A stretch of 64,000 bases of DNA from Methanopyri archaeon (GTDB lineage Archaea; JAADCQ01; Methanopyri; Methanopyrales; Methanopyraceae). The translations under genes were made by a program, and so were the position numbers. The notes below the pieces were generated by a model. The model ran no database searches. It was given only the letters and a program-made list of their open reading frames with translations, and was not told the origin of the DNA. Numbering within the stretch: the first letter of the stretch is position 1; each line of letters opens with the position of its first letter. The DNA lies in NCBI GenBank assembly GCA_013154335.1, contig JAADCQ010000016.1, forward strand, positions 30,256-94,255, written 5' to 3'. Below, in pieces: positions 34,557-44,560 of this stretch.

Positions 34557-34603
34557 TGAGGAGAACGGCCGTCTCCGACCCGTTCATCCGGGGGTGAACG
34601 CTC

Positions 34604-34891
34604 TTGACGAAGTTCGTCGTGAAGTACGTGTTCGCGGGTCGGTACACGGATCTGGACGACGATCTGAAGGACTTCGCCAGGTTGAAGGCGCATCTGTCCG
34701 ACGTGGACCTCTCCGAGGATCCGGAGCTGATATTGTTTAACGTTGATGGGACCCGGTCGTACTACGTGGTGTTCCTCGAGGAGGTCGACGGGGTGGAGGA
34801 CGTAGAGCGCATGATAGAGAGGGACCTCGGCGCGGTCCTTTCCTCGGATTCCAAGAGGGCCGTCAAGAGGGTCCTGGACGCCTCCAAGTGA
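34604..34891 (+). CDS. Unrecognised small protein
   Basis: 95 residues from TTG 34604 with GGGGTGAACGC upstream. Alternating strands and helices (KFVVKYVFAGRYTD; SYYVVFLEEVDGVEDVERMIERDLGAVL) suggest a compact alpha/beta fold. Seven following genes through 36,826 run in the same direction at short spacing, but they include no clear pathway. No family recognised. Confidence 0.5.
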   Translation: MTKFVVKYVFAGRYTDLDDDLKDFARLKAHLSDVDLSEDPELILFNVDGTRSYYVVFLEEVDGVEDVERMIERDLGAVLSSDSKRAVKRVLDASK

Positions 34892-34906
34892 CGGGGGAAG
34901 TCTCGG

Positions 34907-35509
34907 GTGGAGGAACAGGGACCCTTAGGCCCTACCCCGGGAGCCGAGGCGTTGAAGGCTCAGTGGGTGGCGCTTAACGAGGTGGTGTCCGAGCTCAGGA
35001 ACCGTGAGGGTGAAGTTCCGAGGGACGTGATCGAGAACCTCAGGGTGGCGCGCGTCGTGCTCCTTCATTACGAGTACGATCCACACACCACGGAGCGGAC
35101 CCTCGCCAAGGCTCACAAGTACCTCGATCGTGCCCAGAGGGCCTTGGCCGAGGCTTGTTCCCGGCATCCCGACCTGCTGGATCGTCTCACGGATTGGGTG
35201 AACAGGGTGGAGGAGCTGGCCCCGAGGTTCAGGGAGCACACCGTTAAGTCGAGGTTCGAACCCAAGCCCTTCCGTCCCAAGCCCAGGGCCGGTGACGGTT
35301 TCGCCAGGGTCACCCTGCCCGAGGTCATCGAGATCGAGAGATTGCAGGACGTCTGCGAGAGCGCCGGGGTGATCGTGGAGCAGGTCGAGGATGACGTCGT
35401 GGAGGTGTTCGGGGACAAGGAGCGCGTGAAGGAGGCCCTGATGGAGATAAGGGAGCTGCCGGAGGACTGGCGCAAGCTCCTGGAGAAGCGGGGGACGAGG
35501 AGTACTTAG
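34907..35509 (+). CDS. DUF2096-like archaeal protein
   Basis: 200 residues from GTG 34907. A helical N-terminal half (QWVALNEVVSELRNREGEVPRDVIENLRVARVVLLHYEYDPHTTE) fits my recollection of DUF2096, a family confined to archaea; the C-terminal part is a small alpha/beta domain. Its function is unknown and the assignment rests on pattern memory only. The next gene starts immediately after its stop. Confidence 0.5.
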   Translation: MEEQGPLGPTPGAEALKAQWVALNEVVSELRNREGEVPRDVIENLRVARVVLLHYEYDPHTTERTLAKAHKYLDRAQRALAEACSRHPDLLDRLTDWVNRVEELAPRFREHTVKSRFEPKPFRPKPRAGDGFARVTLPEVIEIERLQDVCESAGVIVEQVEDDVVEVFGDKERVKEALMEIRELPEDWRKLLEKRGTRST

Positions 35510-35569
35510 ATGAGTTCACCGTCCGGTCCCGGAAGTGACCGGAAATCATCGTCCCGGGGTGATGCCCGC

Positions 35570-36190
35570 GTGAAGGTCGTGGTGACGGCGGACTTCCACG
35601 GTGATGTGGAGGCCGCCAAGGAGGTCTCCGAGAGGGCGGCCGAGGAGGACGCCGAGGTGATATTCGTCGCCGGGGATCTGTCGGATTTCAACCTGGACGA
35701 TCCCGCCTCCGTGGCCGAGGAGATACTCGACGTCCTGACCGAACACGGGCACGAGGTCCTCGCGGTACCGGGTAACTGCGACACGCCCGAGGTGGTAAGG
35801 GTCCTGGACACGTCCGGGTACTCGGTTCACCTCCGGGTCAAACACGTCGGGGACTACGACGTCGTGGGCATGGGTGGATCGAACCCGACACCGTTCGATA
35901 CCCCGTTGGAGTTCGAGGAGAGGGTGTTCGAGACCAGGCTGAGCGACTTGATGAGCAGCGCGTCCGAGCCCGTGATACTGATGACGCACGCGCCGCCCAA
36001 GGATACGAAGGTCGACAGGATCGAGTCCGGCGATCACGTGGGCAGCGAGGCCATTAGGAAGATCGTAGAGGAGTACCAACCCGACTTCCACTTCTGCGCC
36101 CACATCCACGAGGCCGCGGGCGAGGACGAGATAGGGAAGACCAGGATCATCAACCCGGGGCAGGCGGGCTTCGTGCTCCTCGAGATCTAG
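35570..36190 (+). CDS. Metallophosphoesterase
   Basis: 206 residues from GTG 35570, which has GGGGTGAT six bases upstream; an earlier ATG at 35510 would add 20 low-complexity residues. Motifs: VTADFHGD, FVAGDLSDFN, VPGNCDTPE, LMTHAPPKDT, FCAHIHEAAG and NPGQAG, which bind two metals. Distinct from the YfcE-type enzyme at 14,523 in its longer insert (GMGGSNPTPFDTP). The substrate is unknown. Confidence 0.8.
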   Translation: MKVVVTADFHGDVEAAKEVSERAAEEDAEVIFVAGDLSDFNLDDPASVAEEILDVLTEHGHEVLAVPGNCDTPEVVRVLDTSGYSVHLRVKHVGDYDVVGMGGSNPTPFDTPLEFEERVFETRLSDLMSSASEPVILMTHAPPKDTKVDRIESGDHVGSEAIRKIVEEYQPDFHFCAHIHEAAGEDEIGKTRIINPGQAGFVLLEI

Positions 36191-36205
36191 GGTGGAAGTC
36201 CCTGG

Positions 36206-36826
36206 ATGATCGAGCCCTCTTTCCCCTGGGAGAGACCCTTGGTGAGGTTCGTTGAGGGGAAGATGAGGGGATCTCCACCGTCTCACGACTTCTCACACGT
36301 GAAGCGCGTGGTGAGGTTGTGCGAGGTTATTCGGAGGGAAGAGGGAGGAGACGCGGAGGTGTTGAGGGCGGCCGCCTGGCTGCACGATGTGGGTAGGCCC
36401 GTGGAGGAGAGGACGGGGGAGGATCACGCGAAGGTGGGTGCGGAGATCGCCGAGGAGATCCTCCCCGAGGTCGGCTTCCCCGAGGGGAAGGTGGGGGAGG
36501 TCGTACACGCGATCGAAGCGCACAGGTACTCCACGGGCCCGAATCCGGAGACCCTCGAGGCTATGATACTCCAGGACGCCGACAACCTGGACGCCATGGG
36601 CGCTATCGGTGTCGCGAGGTGTTTCTGCGTCGTCGGGGAGAGGAGGACCACGCTCGAGGACGGCGTACGACACTTCCACGAGAAGCTCCTGCGGTTGTCG
36701 GATCTCATGCACACGGGCACCGGGCGTCGGATCGCGGAGCGTAGGAGGAAGAAAATGATACGTTTCCTGGAGTGGCTCGAGGCCGAAACGGATGGGGAGT
36801 TAGGGGTCGGCCGACCTCGGGGATGA
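36206..36826 (+). CDS. HD-domain phosphohydrolase
   Basis: 206 residues. The metal-binding HD pattern is clear: [14 protein letters not shown] (first His), [10 protein letters not shown] (HD), [22 protein letters not shown] and [16 protein letters not shown] (final Asp). Length and motifs resemble YedJ-like HD hydrolases acting on nucleotides or phosphate esters. Ends in a short Arg/Gly tail. Confidence 0.8.
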   Translation: MIEPSFPWERPLVRFVEGKMRGSPPSHDFSHVKRVVRLCEVIRREEGGDAEVLRAAAWLHDVGRPVEERTGEDHAKVGAEIAEEILPEVGFPEGKVGEVVHAIEAHRYSTGPNPETLEAMILQDADNLDAMGAIGVARCFCVVGERRTTLEDGVRHFHEKLLRLSDLMHTGTGRRIAERRRKKMIRFLEWLEAETDGELGVGRPRG

Positions 36827-36862
36827 GGATGACGGGGTTTACCCGACGCCGCTCTCCGCGAG

Positions 36863-36873
36863 CTTTTTAAGCG
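36863..36873 (+). promoter_or_regulatory. TATA-like box of the S13 operon
   Basis: CTTTTTAAGCG lies 30-40 bases before ATG 36903 in a GC-rich gap, followed by GGGGGTT close to the start codon. Placement suits a short-leader transcript of the ribosomal/RNA polymerase operon. Confidence 0.5.
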
Positions 36874-36902
36874 GATCGACTCCGGCCCGCGGGGGTTCGT
36901 TC

Positions 36903-37358
36903 ATGGCCGAGGAGGAGATCAAGCCCATCGTGAGGATCGCGGACGTCGACCTGGACGGGCACAAGAAGGTCCCGTACGCACTCACGGGGATCAAGGGAAT
37001 CGGCATCAGGATGGCGTACGCGATCTGCAGGAGGCTCGGCATCGACGAGAACAAGCTCCTGGGTGAGCTCTCCGACGAGGAGATCGAGAGGATCCAGGAG
37101 GAGATCGATAAGCTCGCGGAGGGCGAGTCCGAGATCCCGAGCTGGATGTACAACAGGCGGAAGGACTACGAGACGGGTAAGGACATGCACCTGGTCGGAG
37201 TCCAGCTCGACATGACCGTCAAGCAGGATATCGACCGTTTGAAGAAGATCCGCGCCTACAGGGGTATAAGACACGAGTTGGGTCTACCCGTGAGAGGACA
37301 GAGGACGAAGTCCTCGTTCAGGCGCGGTCAGACCCTCGGTGTGAAGAAGAAGCGCTAA
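36903..37358 (+). CDS. rps13: Ribosomal protein uS13
   Basis: 151 residues. [40 protein letters not shown] at the start and [32 protein letters not shown] at the end are the helix-two-turn-helix and C-terminal tail of S13 in the head of the small subunit. First gene of the archaeal S13-S4-S11-Rpo3 operon. Confidence 0.96.
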   Translation: MAEEEIKPIVRIADVDLDGHKKVPYALTGIKGIGIRMAYAICRRLGIDENKLLGELSDEEIERIQEEIDKLAEGESEIPSWMYNRRKDYETGKDMHLVGVQLDMTVKQDIDRLKKIRAYRGIRHELGLPVRGQRTKSSFRRGQTLGVKKKR

Positions 37359-37370
37359 GGGGGCAGGCCC

Positions 37371-37940
37371 GTGGGAGACCCCAAGAAGCCCAGGAAGAAG
37401 TACGAAACGCCTCGTCACCCGTGGGAGGCGGAGAGGCTCGAGTACGAGCGTAAGCTCATGAGGAAGTACGGGCTCAGGCGCAAGAGGGAGCTCTGGAAGC
37501 ACCAGACCCAGCTGAAGAGGTGGAGGGACAGGGCCAAGGAGCTGATGGCCCGGACGGACCCCGAGGCGGACAGGGAGAGACGGGCCCTGTTCAGGAAGCT
37601 CTACGAGCTGGGTATCCTGGACAAGAAACCCGAGGAGGCCACGCTGGACGACGTCCTGAAGCTGACCGTGGAGGACGTCCTGGAGAGACGACTACAGACC
37701 CAGGTCTACAGGAAGGGCCTGGCTCGAACCCCGCTCCAGGCCAGGCAGCTCATAGTTCACAGGCACATCGCGATCGGGGACAGGATCGTCACCGTCCCGA
37801 GCTACCTGGTACCGAGGGAGGAGGAAGACAAGATCGATTACGCGCCTCATTCCCCGCTGAGGCAGGAGGATCACCCGCTCAGGAAGCAGATGCTGGGAGA
37901 GGAGCCCGCCCCGGCGGAGGCCGAGGGCGAGGAGGAGTGA
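37371..37940 (+). CDS. rps4: Ribosomal protein uS4
   Basis: 189 residues from GTG 37371. [35 protein letters not shown] and the S4 RNA-binding domain ([31 protein letters not shown]) identify it. Its C-terminus is extended by a Glu/Ala-rich tail. Primary 16S rRNA binder in small-subunit assembly. Confidence 0.96.
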   Translation: MGDPKKPRKKYETPRHPWEAERLEYERKLMRKYGLRRKRELWKHQTQLKRWRDRAKELMARTDPEADRERRALFRKLYELGILDKKPEEATLDDVLKLTVEDVLERRLQTQVYRKGLARTPLQARQLIVHRHIAIGDRIVTVPSYLVPREEEDKIDYAPHSPLRQEDHPLRKQMLGEEPAPAEAEGEEE

Positions 37941-37957
37941 TCGGGGTGTGATCCACC

Positions 37958-38374
37958 GTGGCCGAGGAGGGTAAGAAGGAGAAGAAGCAGAAGGACAGGT
38001 GGGGTATAGCCCACATCTACGCGTCCTTCAACAACACCATAATCACGATCACGGACATCACGGGTGCTGAGGTCGTGGCCAGGTGTTCCGGCGGAATGGT
38101 GGTGGACGCGGACAGGGAGGAGAGCTCCCCGTACGCGGCCATGAAGGCGGCGAGGAGGGCCGCCGAGGAAGCCAAGGAAAAGGGTATCACCGCGGTTCAC
38201 GTGAAGGTGAGGGCACCGGGTGGTCACGGTCCCAAGACGCCGGGTCCGGGAGCCCAGGCCGCGATAAGGGCGCTGGCGAGAGCCGGGCTGAAGATAGGTA
38301 GGATCGAGGACGTGACGCCCATCCCGCACGACGGTACCAGGAGACCGGGCGGTAAGAGAGGACGTAGGGTCTGA
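37958..38374 (+). CDS. rps11: Ribosomal protein uS11
   Basis: 138 residues from GTG 37958. [43 protein letters not shown] and [18 protein letters not shown] are typical of S11, on the platform of the small subunit. Seven bases separate it from rpo3. Confidence 0.96.
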   Translation: MAEEGKKEKKQKDRWGIAHIYASFNNTIITITDITGAEVVARCSGGMVVDADREESSPYAAMKAARRAAEEAKEKGITAVHVKVRAPGGHGPKTPGPGAQAAIRALARAGLKIGRIEDVTPIPHDGTRRPGGKRGRRV

Positions 38375-38380
38375 ACCCCC

Positions 38381-39202
38381 TTGCGCGCCCGCCTCTACAG
38401 GTACGAGAGGGCGGACGTCGAGAAGGCCACCCTCATCCTCGAGGACACGTCCCCCGAGTTCGTCAACACCATCAGGCGCGCCCTCTACACCCTGGTTCCC
38501 ACACTGGCCATAGAGGACGTGATAATCTACGAGAACGACACGCCGATGTACGACGAGATGCTGGCGCACCGGCTCGGCCTCATACCGCTGAAGGTCGAGG
38601 ACATCGAGCAGTTCGACCCACCGGACCTCTGCGAGTGCGGAGGCCGAGGATGCGAGCGGTGTCAAGTCAGGGCCACGCTCGAGGTCGAAGGGCCAGGTAC
38701 GGTGTACGCGGGCGACCTGGAGTTCGATCACCCCGAGGTAGAACCCGTGTTCCCGGACATGCCCATCGTCGAGATGGGCGAGGGTCAACGTCTCCGGCTG
38801 GAAGCCATCGCCGTCCTAGGCTTCGGGTACGAGCACGCCAAGTGGAAGCCCGTGACCGCGGTCGGGTACAAAGGTATGCCGGAGATAGTGGTGGACGAGG
38901 AGAAGCTCAAGGAGAAAGGTATCGATTACGAGTGTCCCCAAGGGATCCTCAGGATCGAGAACGGAGAGGTGGTCGAGATCGACGAGGAACGCCTGCCCGA
39001 GTGTCGCATGTACAAGGAGTACGAGAAGGCCACGGACGGGGCGGTTCGTCTCGAGCTGAGGGACGACGCGTTCGTGTTCAACGTGGAAACGGACGGCTCC
39101 CTCCCCCTCAAGAAGACATTTGAGCTCGCTTTCGAGGCCCTCGAGCACAAGGTCTCCTCGCTGAAAGAGGCGCTGAAGGAGGAACTGGAAGGGGAGGAGT
39201 GA
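38381..39202 (+). CDS. rpoD: RNA polymerase subunit D (Rpo3)
   Basis: 273 residues from TTG 38381. It has the alpha-like dimerisation domain ([30 protein letters not shown] ... [10 protein letters not shown]) and the C-terminal [23 protein letters not shown]. Between them is a short Cys cluster, [11 protein letters not shown], where some archaeal D subunits bind an iron-sulphur cluster. Together with L it starts polymerase assembly. Its stop overlaps the next start by GTGA. Confidence 0.95.
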   Translation: MRARLYRYERADVEKATLILEDTSPEFVNTIRRALYTLVPTLAIEDVIIYENDTPMYDEMLAHRLGLIPLKVEDIEQFDPPDLCECGGRGCERCQVRATLEVEGPGTVYAGDLEFDHPEVEPVFPDMPIVEMGEGQRLRLEAIAVLGFGYEHAKWKPVTAVGYKGMPEIVVDEEKLKEKGIDYECPQGILRIENGEVVEIDEERLPECRMYKEYEKATDGAVRLELRDDAFVFNVETDGSLPLKKTFELAFEALEHKVSSLKEALKEELEGEE

Positions 39203-39588
39203 GCGTGACCTGGGCCCCCACGGGTCCCACGAACATCGAGCTTAGGAAACTGATCAGGACGCTGGAGAAGGCCTCCAAGGAACACGGCGCGAGGATATGG
39301 GCCGACGTGGCGAGGAGGTTGGCTAGACCCAGAAGAGCCCGCGCTGAAGTGAACGTGGGCAAGATAGACGGGCTCGCGCGGAGAGGGGTCATCCAGGAAA
39401 ACGAGACCGTACTGGTGCCCGGCAAGGTACTGGGCGGTGGTTTGATCACCGTGCCCGTGCGGGTGGCCGCCTGGAGGTTCAGTGAGTCGGCCCGCAAGAA
39501 GATAGAGGCCGCGGGTGGCGAGTGCCTGACCATCGAGGAGTTGCTGGAGGAGAACCCCAAGGGCTCCAACGTCCGCATAATCGAATGA
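39199..39588 (+). CDS. rpl18e: Ribosomal protein eL18
   Basis: 129 residues from GTG 39199. [46 protein letters not shown] and [11 protein letters not shown] match archaeal L18e. Large-subunit protein, standard fifth gene of this operon. Confidence 0.95.
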   Translation: MSVTWAPTGPTNIELRKLIRTLEKASKEHGARIWADVARRLARPRRARAEVNVGKIDGLARRGVIQENETVLVPGKVLGGGLITVPVRVAAWRFSESARKKIEAAGGECLTIEELLEENPKGSNVRIIE

Positions 39589-39601
39589 GGGGTGTTGAGG
39601 G

Positions 39602-40084
39602 ATGGCCACGGACTACGCGCACTCCAAACCGTTCGATCCCGAGGAATGGACCGTGATAGACGCTACCGACGCGATACTGGGCCGTCTCGCCAGCGTCGTC
39701 GCCAAGAGGTTGCTCAAGGGCGAGAGGATCGCCGTCATCAACACCGAGAAGGCCATCATCAGCGGCAAGCGGACCAAGATAATCGAGGAGTGGGTTCAGA
39801 AGATACAGCGGGGGGACCCGAAGAAGGGTCCCTTCTACCCGAGACGCCCCGACCTCATCTTCAGGAGGGTAGTCAGGGGTATGTTGCCCTGGAAGACGAA
39901 AAGGGGCAGGGAGGCCTTCAGGCGCCTGCGCGCGTACGTGGGAACACCGTACTGGGTCGAGGAGCACGATATCGAGCCGGAGCGGGTGCCCGAAGCGGAC
40001 ATGAGAAGGCTCGGTAGGATCTGGTACGTGACCTTAGAGGATCTGTCGAGGGAGCTCGGTTACAGGGCACCGGGGGAGGCCTGA
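39602..40084 (+). CDS. rpl13: Ribosomal protein uL13
   Basis: 160 residues from ATG 39602. [40 protein letters not shown] is the L13 signature; [27 protein letters not shown] follows. Large-subunit assembly protein; next to S9 as usual. Confidence 0.96.
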   Translation: MATDYAHSKPFDPEEWTVIDATDAILGRLASVVAKRLLKGERIAVINTEKAIISGKRTKIIEEWVQKIQRGDPKKGPFYPRRPDLIFRRVVRGMLPWKTKRGREAFRRLRAYVGTPYWVEEHDIEPERVPEADMRRLGRIWYVTLEDLSRELGYRAPGEA

Positions 40085-40085
40085 C

Positions 40086-40490
40086 TTGACCAGGATAGTT
40101 CAGACGACCGGGAAGAGGAAGACGGCCATAGCCAGGGCCGTGATCAGGGAGGGAGAAGGCAGGGTCAGGATCAACAAGAGGCCTATCAACATCATCGAGC
40201 CGGAGATGGCGAGGATGAAGATAATGGAACCCTTGATGATAGCGGGCGAGGACATAGTCAGCCAGGTGGACATCGACGTGAGCGTTCAAGGAGGTGGATG
40301 GATGAGCCAGGCGGAGGCGGCCCGTATAGCGATCGCCAGGGGCCTGGTGGAGTGGACAGGTGACCCGGACCTCAGGGACGCGTTCCTAGCGTACGATAGG
40401 CACATGCTGAAGGGTGACCCCAGGAGGAAGGAACCGAAGAAGTTCGGAGGACGCGGTGCCAGGGCCAGGAGGCAGAAGAGCTACCGTTAA
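40086..40490 (+). CDS. rps9: Ribosomal protein uS9
   Basis: 134 residues from TTG 40086. [24 protein letters not shown] at the start and the C-terminal [22 protein letters not shown], whose end reaches the P-site tRNA, identify S9. Confidence 0.96.
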   Translation: MTRIVQTTGKRKTAIARAVIREGEGRVRINKRPINIIEPEMARMKIMEPLMIAGEDIVSQVDIDVSVQGGGWMSQAEAARIAIARGLVEWTGDPDLRDAFLAYDRHMLKGDPRRKEPKKFGGRGARARRQKSYR

Positions 40491-40511
40491 GCCCCTCGGG
40501 GTCGTTCCCTC

Positions 40512-40730
40512 ATGATCATACCTATAAGGTGCTTCACGTGCGGTCGGCCGATAGCCCACCTGTGGGAGAAGTACCGTAAGATGGTGGAGGACGAAGGGAT
40601 GCACCCGAAGGAGGCCCTGGACGAGCTCGGCGTCGAGAGGTACTGCTGTAGGAGGATGTTACTATCGCACAGGGACCTCCTGAAGGAATCCCTCCCTTAC
40701 ACCCCGTACAGGCTCGGGACGCCCCGTTAA
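40512..40730 (+). CDS. rpoN: RNA polymerase subunit N (Rpo10)
   Basis: 72 residues. MIIPIRCFTCGRPIAHLWEKY, then ERYCCRRMLLSH: an atypical zinc site with CFTCG and CC, diagnostic for Rpo10/Rpb10. The zinc protein bridges the D/L and B subunits. Last protein gene of the operon; no rpoK or enolase follows as in some other methanogens. Confidence 0.96.
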   Translation: MIIPIRCFTCGRPIAHLWEKYRKMVEDEGMHPKEALDELGVERYCCRRMLLSHRDLLKESLPYTPYRLGTPR

Positions 40731-40732
40731 CG

Positions 40733-40739
40733 TTATAAT
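40733..40739 (+). promoter_or_regulatory. TATA box of tRNA-Pro
   Basis: TTATAAT three bases after the rpoN stop and 35 bases before the tRNA, matching the spacing seen for the initiator tRNA. Confidence 0.55.
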
Positions 40740-40773
40740 CTCCCATCCTCGCGTCCGACTGGGCTCTTCCGGA

Positions 40774-40881
40774 GGGGCCGTGGGGTAGCCTGGTCTATCC
40801 TTCACGGCTGGGGAACCGCCCCCGTAAGGGGGGCGGTCCAGAGGCCGTGAGACCCCGGTTCAAATCCGGGCGGCCCCACCA
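40774..40881 (+). tRNA. tRNA-Pro (GGG) with a 30-base intron
   Basis: Acceptor GGGGCCG (40774-40780) pairs with CGGCCCC (40871-40877), then A73 and CCA (40879-40881). The anticodon stem CACGG (40803-40807) pairs with CCGTG (40845-40849), but 37 bases lie between, so an intron is present. CTGG (40808-40811) and CCAG (40838-40841) form the four-pair central helix of a bulge-helix-bulge, with bulges GGA and AGG. Cutting after the second bulge base removes 40814-40843 and leaves loop CTGGGGG with anticodon GGG (40810-40812). Position 8 is T here (40781), unlike the initiator tRNA. Confidence 0.9.
40814..40843 (+). other. tRNA-Pro intron (position 37/38)
   Basis: Predicted from the bulge-helix-bulge. 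Inside the intron ACCGCC (40815-40820) pairs with GGCGGT (40832-40837), forming the distal helix, so the splicing endonuclease site is complete on both sides. Confidence 0.8.
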
Positions 40882-40895
40882 AAAACAACCCACAT

Positions 40896-40918
40896 ATCGT
40901 TACGAAATTCATAACGAT
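40896..40918. repeat. 23-bp palindrome, copy 2 (after tRNA-Pro)
   Basis: Arms ATCGTTACGA and TCATAACGAT around the centre AAT. One mismatch exists between the arms (position 8), which would be a G-U pair in an RNA from the minus strand. It starts 15 bases after the tRNA CCA, close to the distance of copy 1 from its tRNA. Confidence 0.85.
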
Positions 40919-41013
40919 CCACGCCACCCTCGCCCCGAACACCCGGCGGGATCTCCTGAAACCGTAATTTAGACGCCCCTGTCGACCCCCTCGCACGGGG
41001 GAGGATACGACCG

Positions 41014-42726
41014 TTGAGGGCACACGTGATGGTACCCGCGCTGATCCTCCTGACCATGCCGTGTGCGGTCGGCGCTCAAACCGAAATACCCACGGGCACC
41101 TACGCTTCCCAGTACTTCGTCGTGGTACCGACGCCCGCCCCCCTGATCATGGACGTCGAGGTCAAGAACCTGGGCAAGGTAGGCTGGCCCATAGGTACCG
41201 TGATAGTGTACCCGACGGCCAGGTGCCAACAGGCTTACCAGGACCTACTCCAGAGGATAACGCTACCCAACGGGAAGCACCTCACCAAGCCCGAGATAGT
41301 CCCCATAGGGTACTACTACCCCCCCGAGACGGAGGAAACATCCGAGACCGCAACACCCACCCCCGAGACGCAGACAACGACTACACCATCCGAGCAGAAC
41401 CAAACCCAACAATCACAGATCACCACCGTGAAGGAACAGGCCGCGCAGCAGGCCACGGCCTCCACGTCGGGACAAACTCAGACGCCGGGTGAACAGCAAA
41501 CGTCCCAGCAACAGTCTCCCTCGCAACAGACGACACAGACGGTCCCTCAGGTAACTCAGACACCGCCGAAACCGAAACCCAAACCGATCAACGTGAAGTT
41601 CCTGGCGGCGGCCGAGGGTTACTACCTACCCGACGCGGGGCTCTTCGTGGGTAACTTGAAGCTCGAGGGCGCGGAGTTTCCCTACCTCGTCGTGTTCTCC
41701 GAGAACGCCAGACCTATCCCCGAACAGGCACCGGGTTACGGCGATTTCATAGCGTTACCAGTGTACCTGCTCCCGAACCCGACCAAGGGTACGGGAATAG
41801 CGTTCCTCGGCCCGGCGCTCAACCCGGCGGAACACGAGGATGCCGTTCTCCTCGGGATGGACGTCGAGACCACGGTCAAAGCCGTCCCCGCGGTGCTACA
41901 GTTGGAGTGGCTGGAGAAGCCCGGTATAACCAAGGTCAGTGAACTGGAGGCCGTGATGTACGCCTCGTACGTGAGGGTGTTCCAGGCGTCGGGTTACCAG
42001 GAGATACCCGTCAAGTACGTGCCGACGACGAGCGACGTCGCCACGCTGTTGCTACAGGGTGAGGGGGACGTCCAGCCCGTCATACCGGACACGGACACGC
42101 TCACGGACGCGATCCTCCAGCCGTACGAGGAGTGGGCCACGGGCGCCGTGAGCACCGTGGTCGACTACGTGATCAACAACTACGTCAGCAACTCTCCTTT
42201 GGCACCGCTGGCGCCCTACCTGGGTGAGTTCCTCAAGGTGTTCGGCGAGAAGTACCTGGTGGAGTACATCCTGGGCACGGAGGCCAGGAACATGTTGGCT
42301 GGGCTGGTGGAGCAGCTGAGGCAGTGGCTGGCTTACATCTACCTGGCGCAGTACCCGAGTGTTCTCGACACGAGGTACCTGATGTACGGTGGGGCCTCGG
42401 CGTCCAAGGTGGTATCGATGCTCGACGCTAGAAGGGCCGCCTACAACACGCCCGTGTACTGGGCCGTTTACTCGGCCATAGACGCCGCCATGAAGGGGCT
42501 GATGGGTAGCATACTCGAATACGTTAAGAGCGCCGTCGACGTGGCCGTGACACCGTTGGAGGGTCCGTTGCAGCAGTACCTGGGCATACCACCGGACGTC
42601 ACGAAGGCGGCCGCCGAGAACCTGACGGTGGGCGTGATCACGTCGCTGATGTCGGCGCTGGAGGACTACGGTAAGTACTTCGAGGAGCTGGTGACCCTGA
42701 ACATACTGACCTCGACGCCGTTCTAA
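41014..42726 (+). CDS. Large secreted protein with Thr/Gln-rich linker
   Basis: 570 residues from TTG 41014 (GGGGGAGGATACGACC upstream). Residues 1-21 form a signal peptide (RAHVMVPALILLTMPCAVGA). A beta domain follows, then about 80 residues of Thr/Gln/Ser/Pro linker (residues 105-190), a second beta-rich domain and a helical C-terminal half with YEEWATGAVSTVVDYVINNYV. The last 70 residues (VTPLEGPLQQYLGIPPDVTK, AAENLTVGVITSLMSALEDY) resemble the C-terminal parts of two other secreted proteins here. Unknown surface function. Upstream 40,919-41,013 contains an AT-rich TAATTTAG and a C5/G5 hairpin. Confidence 0.6.
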   Translation: MRAHVMVPALILLTMPCAVGAQTEIPTGTYASQYFVVVPTPAPLIMDVEVKNLGKVGWPIGTVIVYPTARCQQAYQDLLQRITLPNGKHLTKPEIVPIGYYYPPETEETSETATPTPETQTTTTPSEQNQTQQSQITTVKEQAAQQATASTSGQTQTPGEQQTSQQQSPSQQTTQTVPQVTQTPPKPKPKPINVKFLAAAEGYYLPDAGLFVGNLKLEGAEFPYLVVFSENARPIPEQAPGYGDFIALPVYLLPNPTKGTGIAFLGPALNPAEHEDAVLLGMDVETTVKAVPAVLQLEWLEKPGITKVSELEAVMYASYVRVFQASGYQEIPVKYVPTTSDVATLLLQGEGDVQPVIPDTDTLTDAILQPYEEWATGAVSTVVDYVINNYVSNSPLAPLAPYLGEFLKVFGEKYLVEYILGTEARNMLAGLVEQLRQWLAYIYLAQYPSVLDTRYLMYGGASASKVVSMLDARRAAYNTPVYWAVYSAIDAAMKGLMGSILEYVKSAVDVAVTPLEGPLQQYLGIPPDVTKAAAENLTVGVITSLMSALEDYGKYFEELVTLNILTSTPF

Positions 42727-42872
42727 CGGTCATCGACGGCCTGTGACCGGTGAGGCCCGGGTGTCCGATGATCCGGGGCTCCGGGCCCCCGGTACAACCC
42801 GACGGCGGCGTCGAGGGGGAGGGGGTGAATATCACCACCGATGACCCCTCGCCCTCCAGCCGGGGGCACACC
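42727..42872. other. GC-rich gap, nothing certain
   Basis: Between two converging genes. Repeated CCGGG/CCCGG tracts (around 42,750-42,800) can form stems, for example GGCCCGGG with CCGGGCCC. No gene or known signal is recognisable; a structured 3' end or terminator is possible. Confidence 0.25.
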
Positions 42873-43610
42873 TCACACCTTCTTCACGATGGAGGCCACC
42901 CTCTCCTCGATCGTGGACTCCGACTTCACCCTGTTGACGACGATCTCGCGGATGGTATCGTCGACGTCCGGGACGCCTATCCCCACGACGTACGGTTCGC
43001 CCTCTAGTTCTTCCACCACCAGCTTCGACGCCGCCTCCACTAGGGATGAAACCGAGTAATCGAACAGACCGTACTCGAGGAGTTGAGCCGCGTACTCCGC
43101 GGCGTCGTCGCCCTTCTCCTCGAGGTACTCCATCATCTCCTCCTTCATTCCCTCCAGGAGCTTTTCCACCGCCTCGTCGTCCAGCTCGTCCATGATGTAC
43201 GCGAACAGGAACCCGTACACCATCCGCCACACGGCCACCTTGTACGGGAGGGTTCCCATGAGATCGATGCCGGCCTCGTCGGCCCATTCCTTCGTGATTA
43301 TGATCGTCCTCAGCAACTCGTCCAACGAGTCATCGACCATGGCCTTGTACGCGAGGTAAAGCTCCGTTTCTTCGTCCTCCTCGGGCTCCTCCTCCCACGG
43401 CACGTAACCCGTCTCTATGCATCCCTCCGCGAAGGTTCGCACGTAGTACGCGAACGTGGAGGGGGACGGGTTTGCCAGTTCCCCGTGTACGTTGCCCAGT
43501 CCCATCTCGCTCAGGATCATCCCCACGTTGTAGGCCGCGTGGCTGAGGAGTTCCTCGGTCGTGGTGGTTCCCCCCGTTCCCGCGGGTTCCGTGACTTTTA
43601 AAGGGTGCAT
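42873..43610 (-). CDS. Unrecognised acidic helical protein
   Basis: 245 residues from ATG 43610; this start lies on the putative pyrB TATA box, so a later GTG about 25 codons in is also possible. Very acidic, almost all helix, with many Glu, Tyr and Met (EKLLEGMKEEMMEYLEEKGDDAAEYAAQLLEYGLFDYS). One weakly hydrophobic segment (WRMVYGFLFAYIMDEL). No known motif. Divergent from pyrB. Confidence 0.5.
   Translation of the reverse strand: MHPLKVTEPAGTGGTTTTEELLSHAAYNVGMILSEMGLGNVHGELANPSPSTFAYYVRTFAEGCIETGYVPWEEEPEEDEETELYLAYKAMVDDSLDELLRTIIITKEWADEAGIDLMGTLPYKVAVWRMVYGFLFAYIMDELDDEAVEKLLEGMKEEMMEYLEEKGDDAAEYAAQLLEYGLFDYSVSSLVEAASKLVVEELEGEPYVVGIGVPDVDDTIREIVVNRVKSESTIEERVASIVKKV
43595..43603 (+). 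promoter_or_regulatory. TATA-like box of pyrBI
   Basis: CTTTTAAAG, a self-complementary AT-rich stretch 35-43 bases before the pyrB start, may serve both directions. Confidence 0.45.
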
Positions 43611-43631
43611 GGGACGGTCCTGGGAGGGTAA

Positions 43632-44543
<912 letters not shown>

Positions 44544-44560
44544 CGTGGGGAAGGTTATCG

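Noticed and set aside
37871..38788. Long minus-strand frame opposite S11 and Rpo3
   Set aside because: Antisense shadow of well-identified essential genes.
41340..41590. Tandem repeat or CRISPR-like array
   Set aside because: It is a low-complexity Thr/Gln/Pro linker in a secreted protein; no regular repeat-spacer structure.
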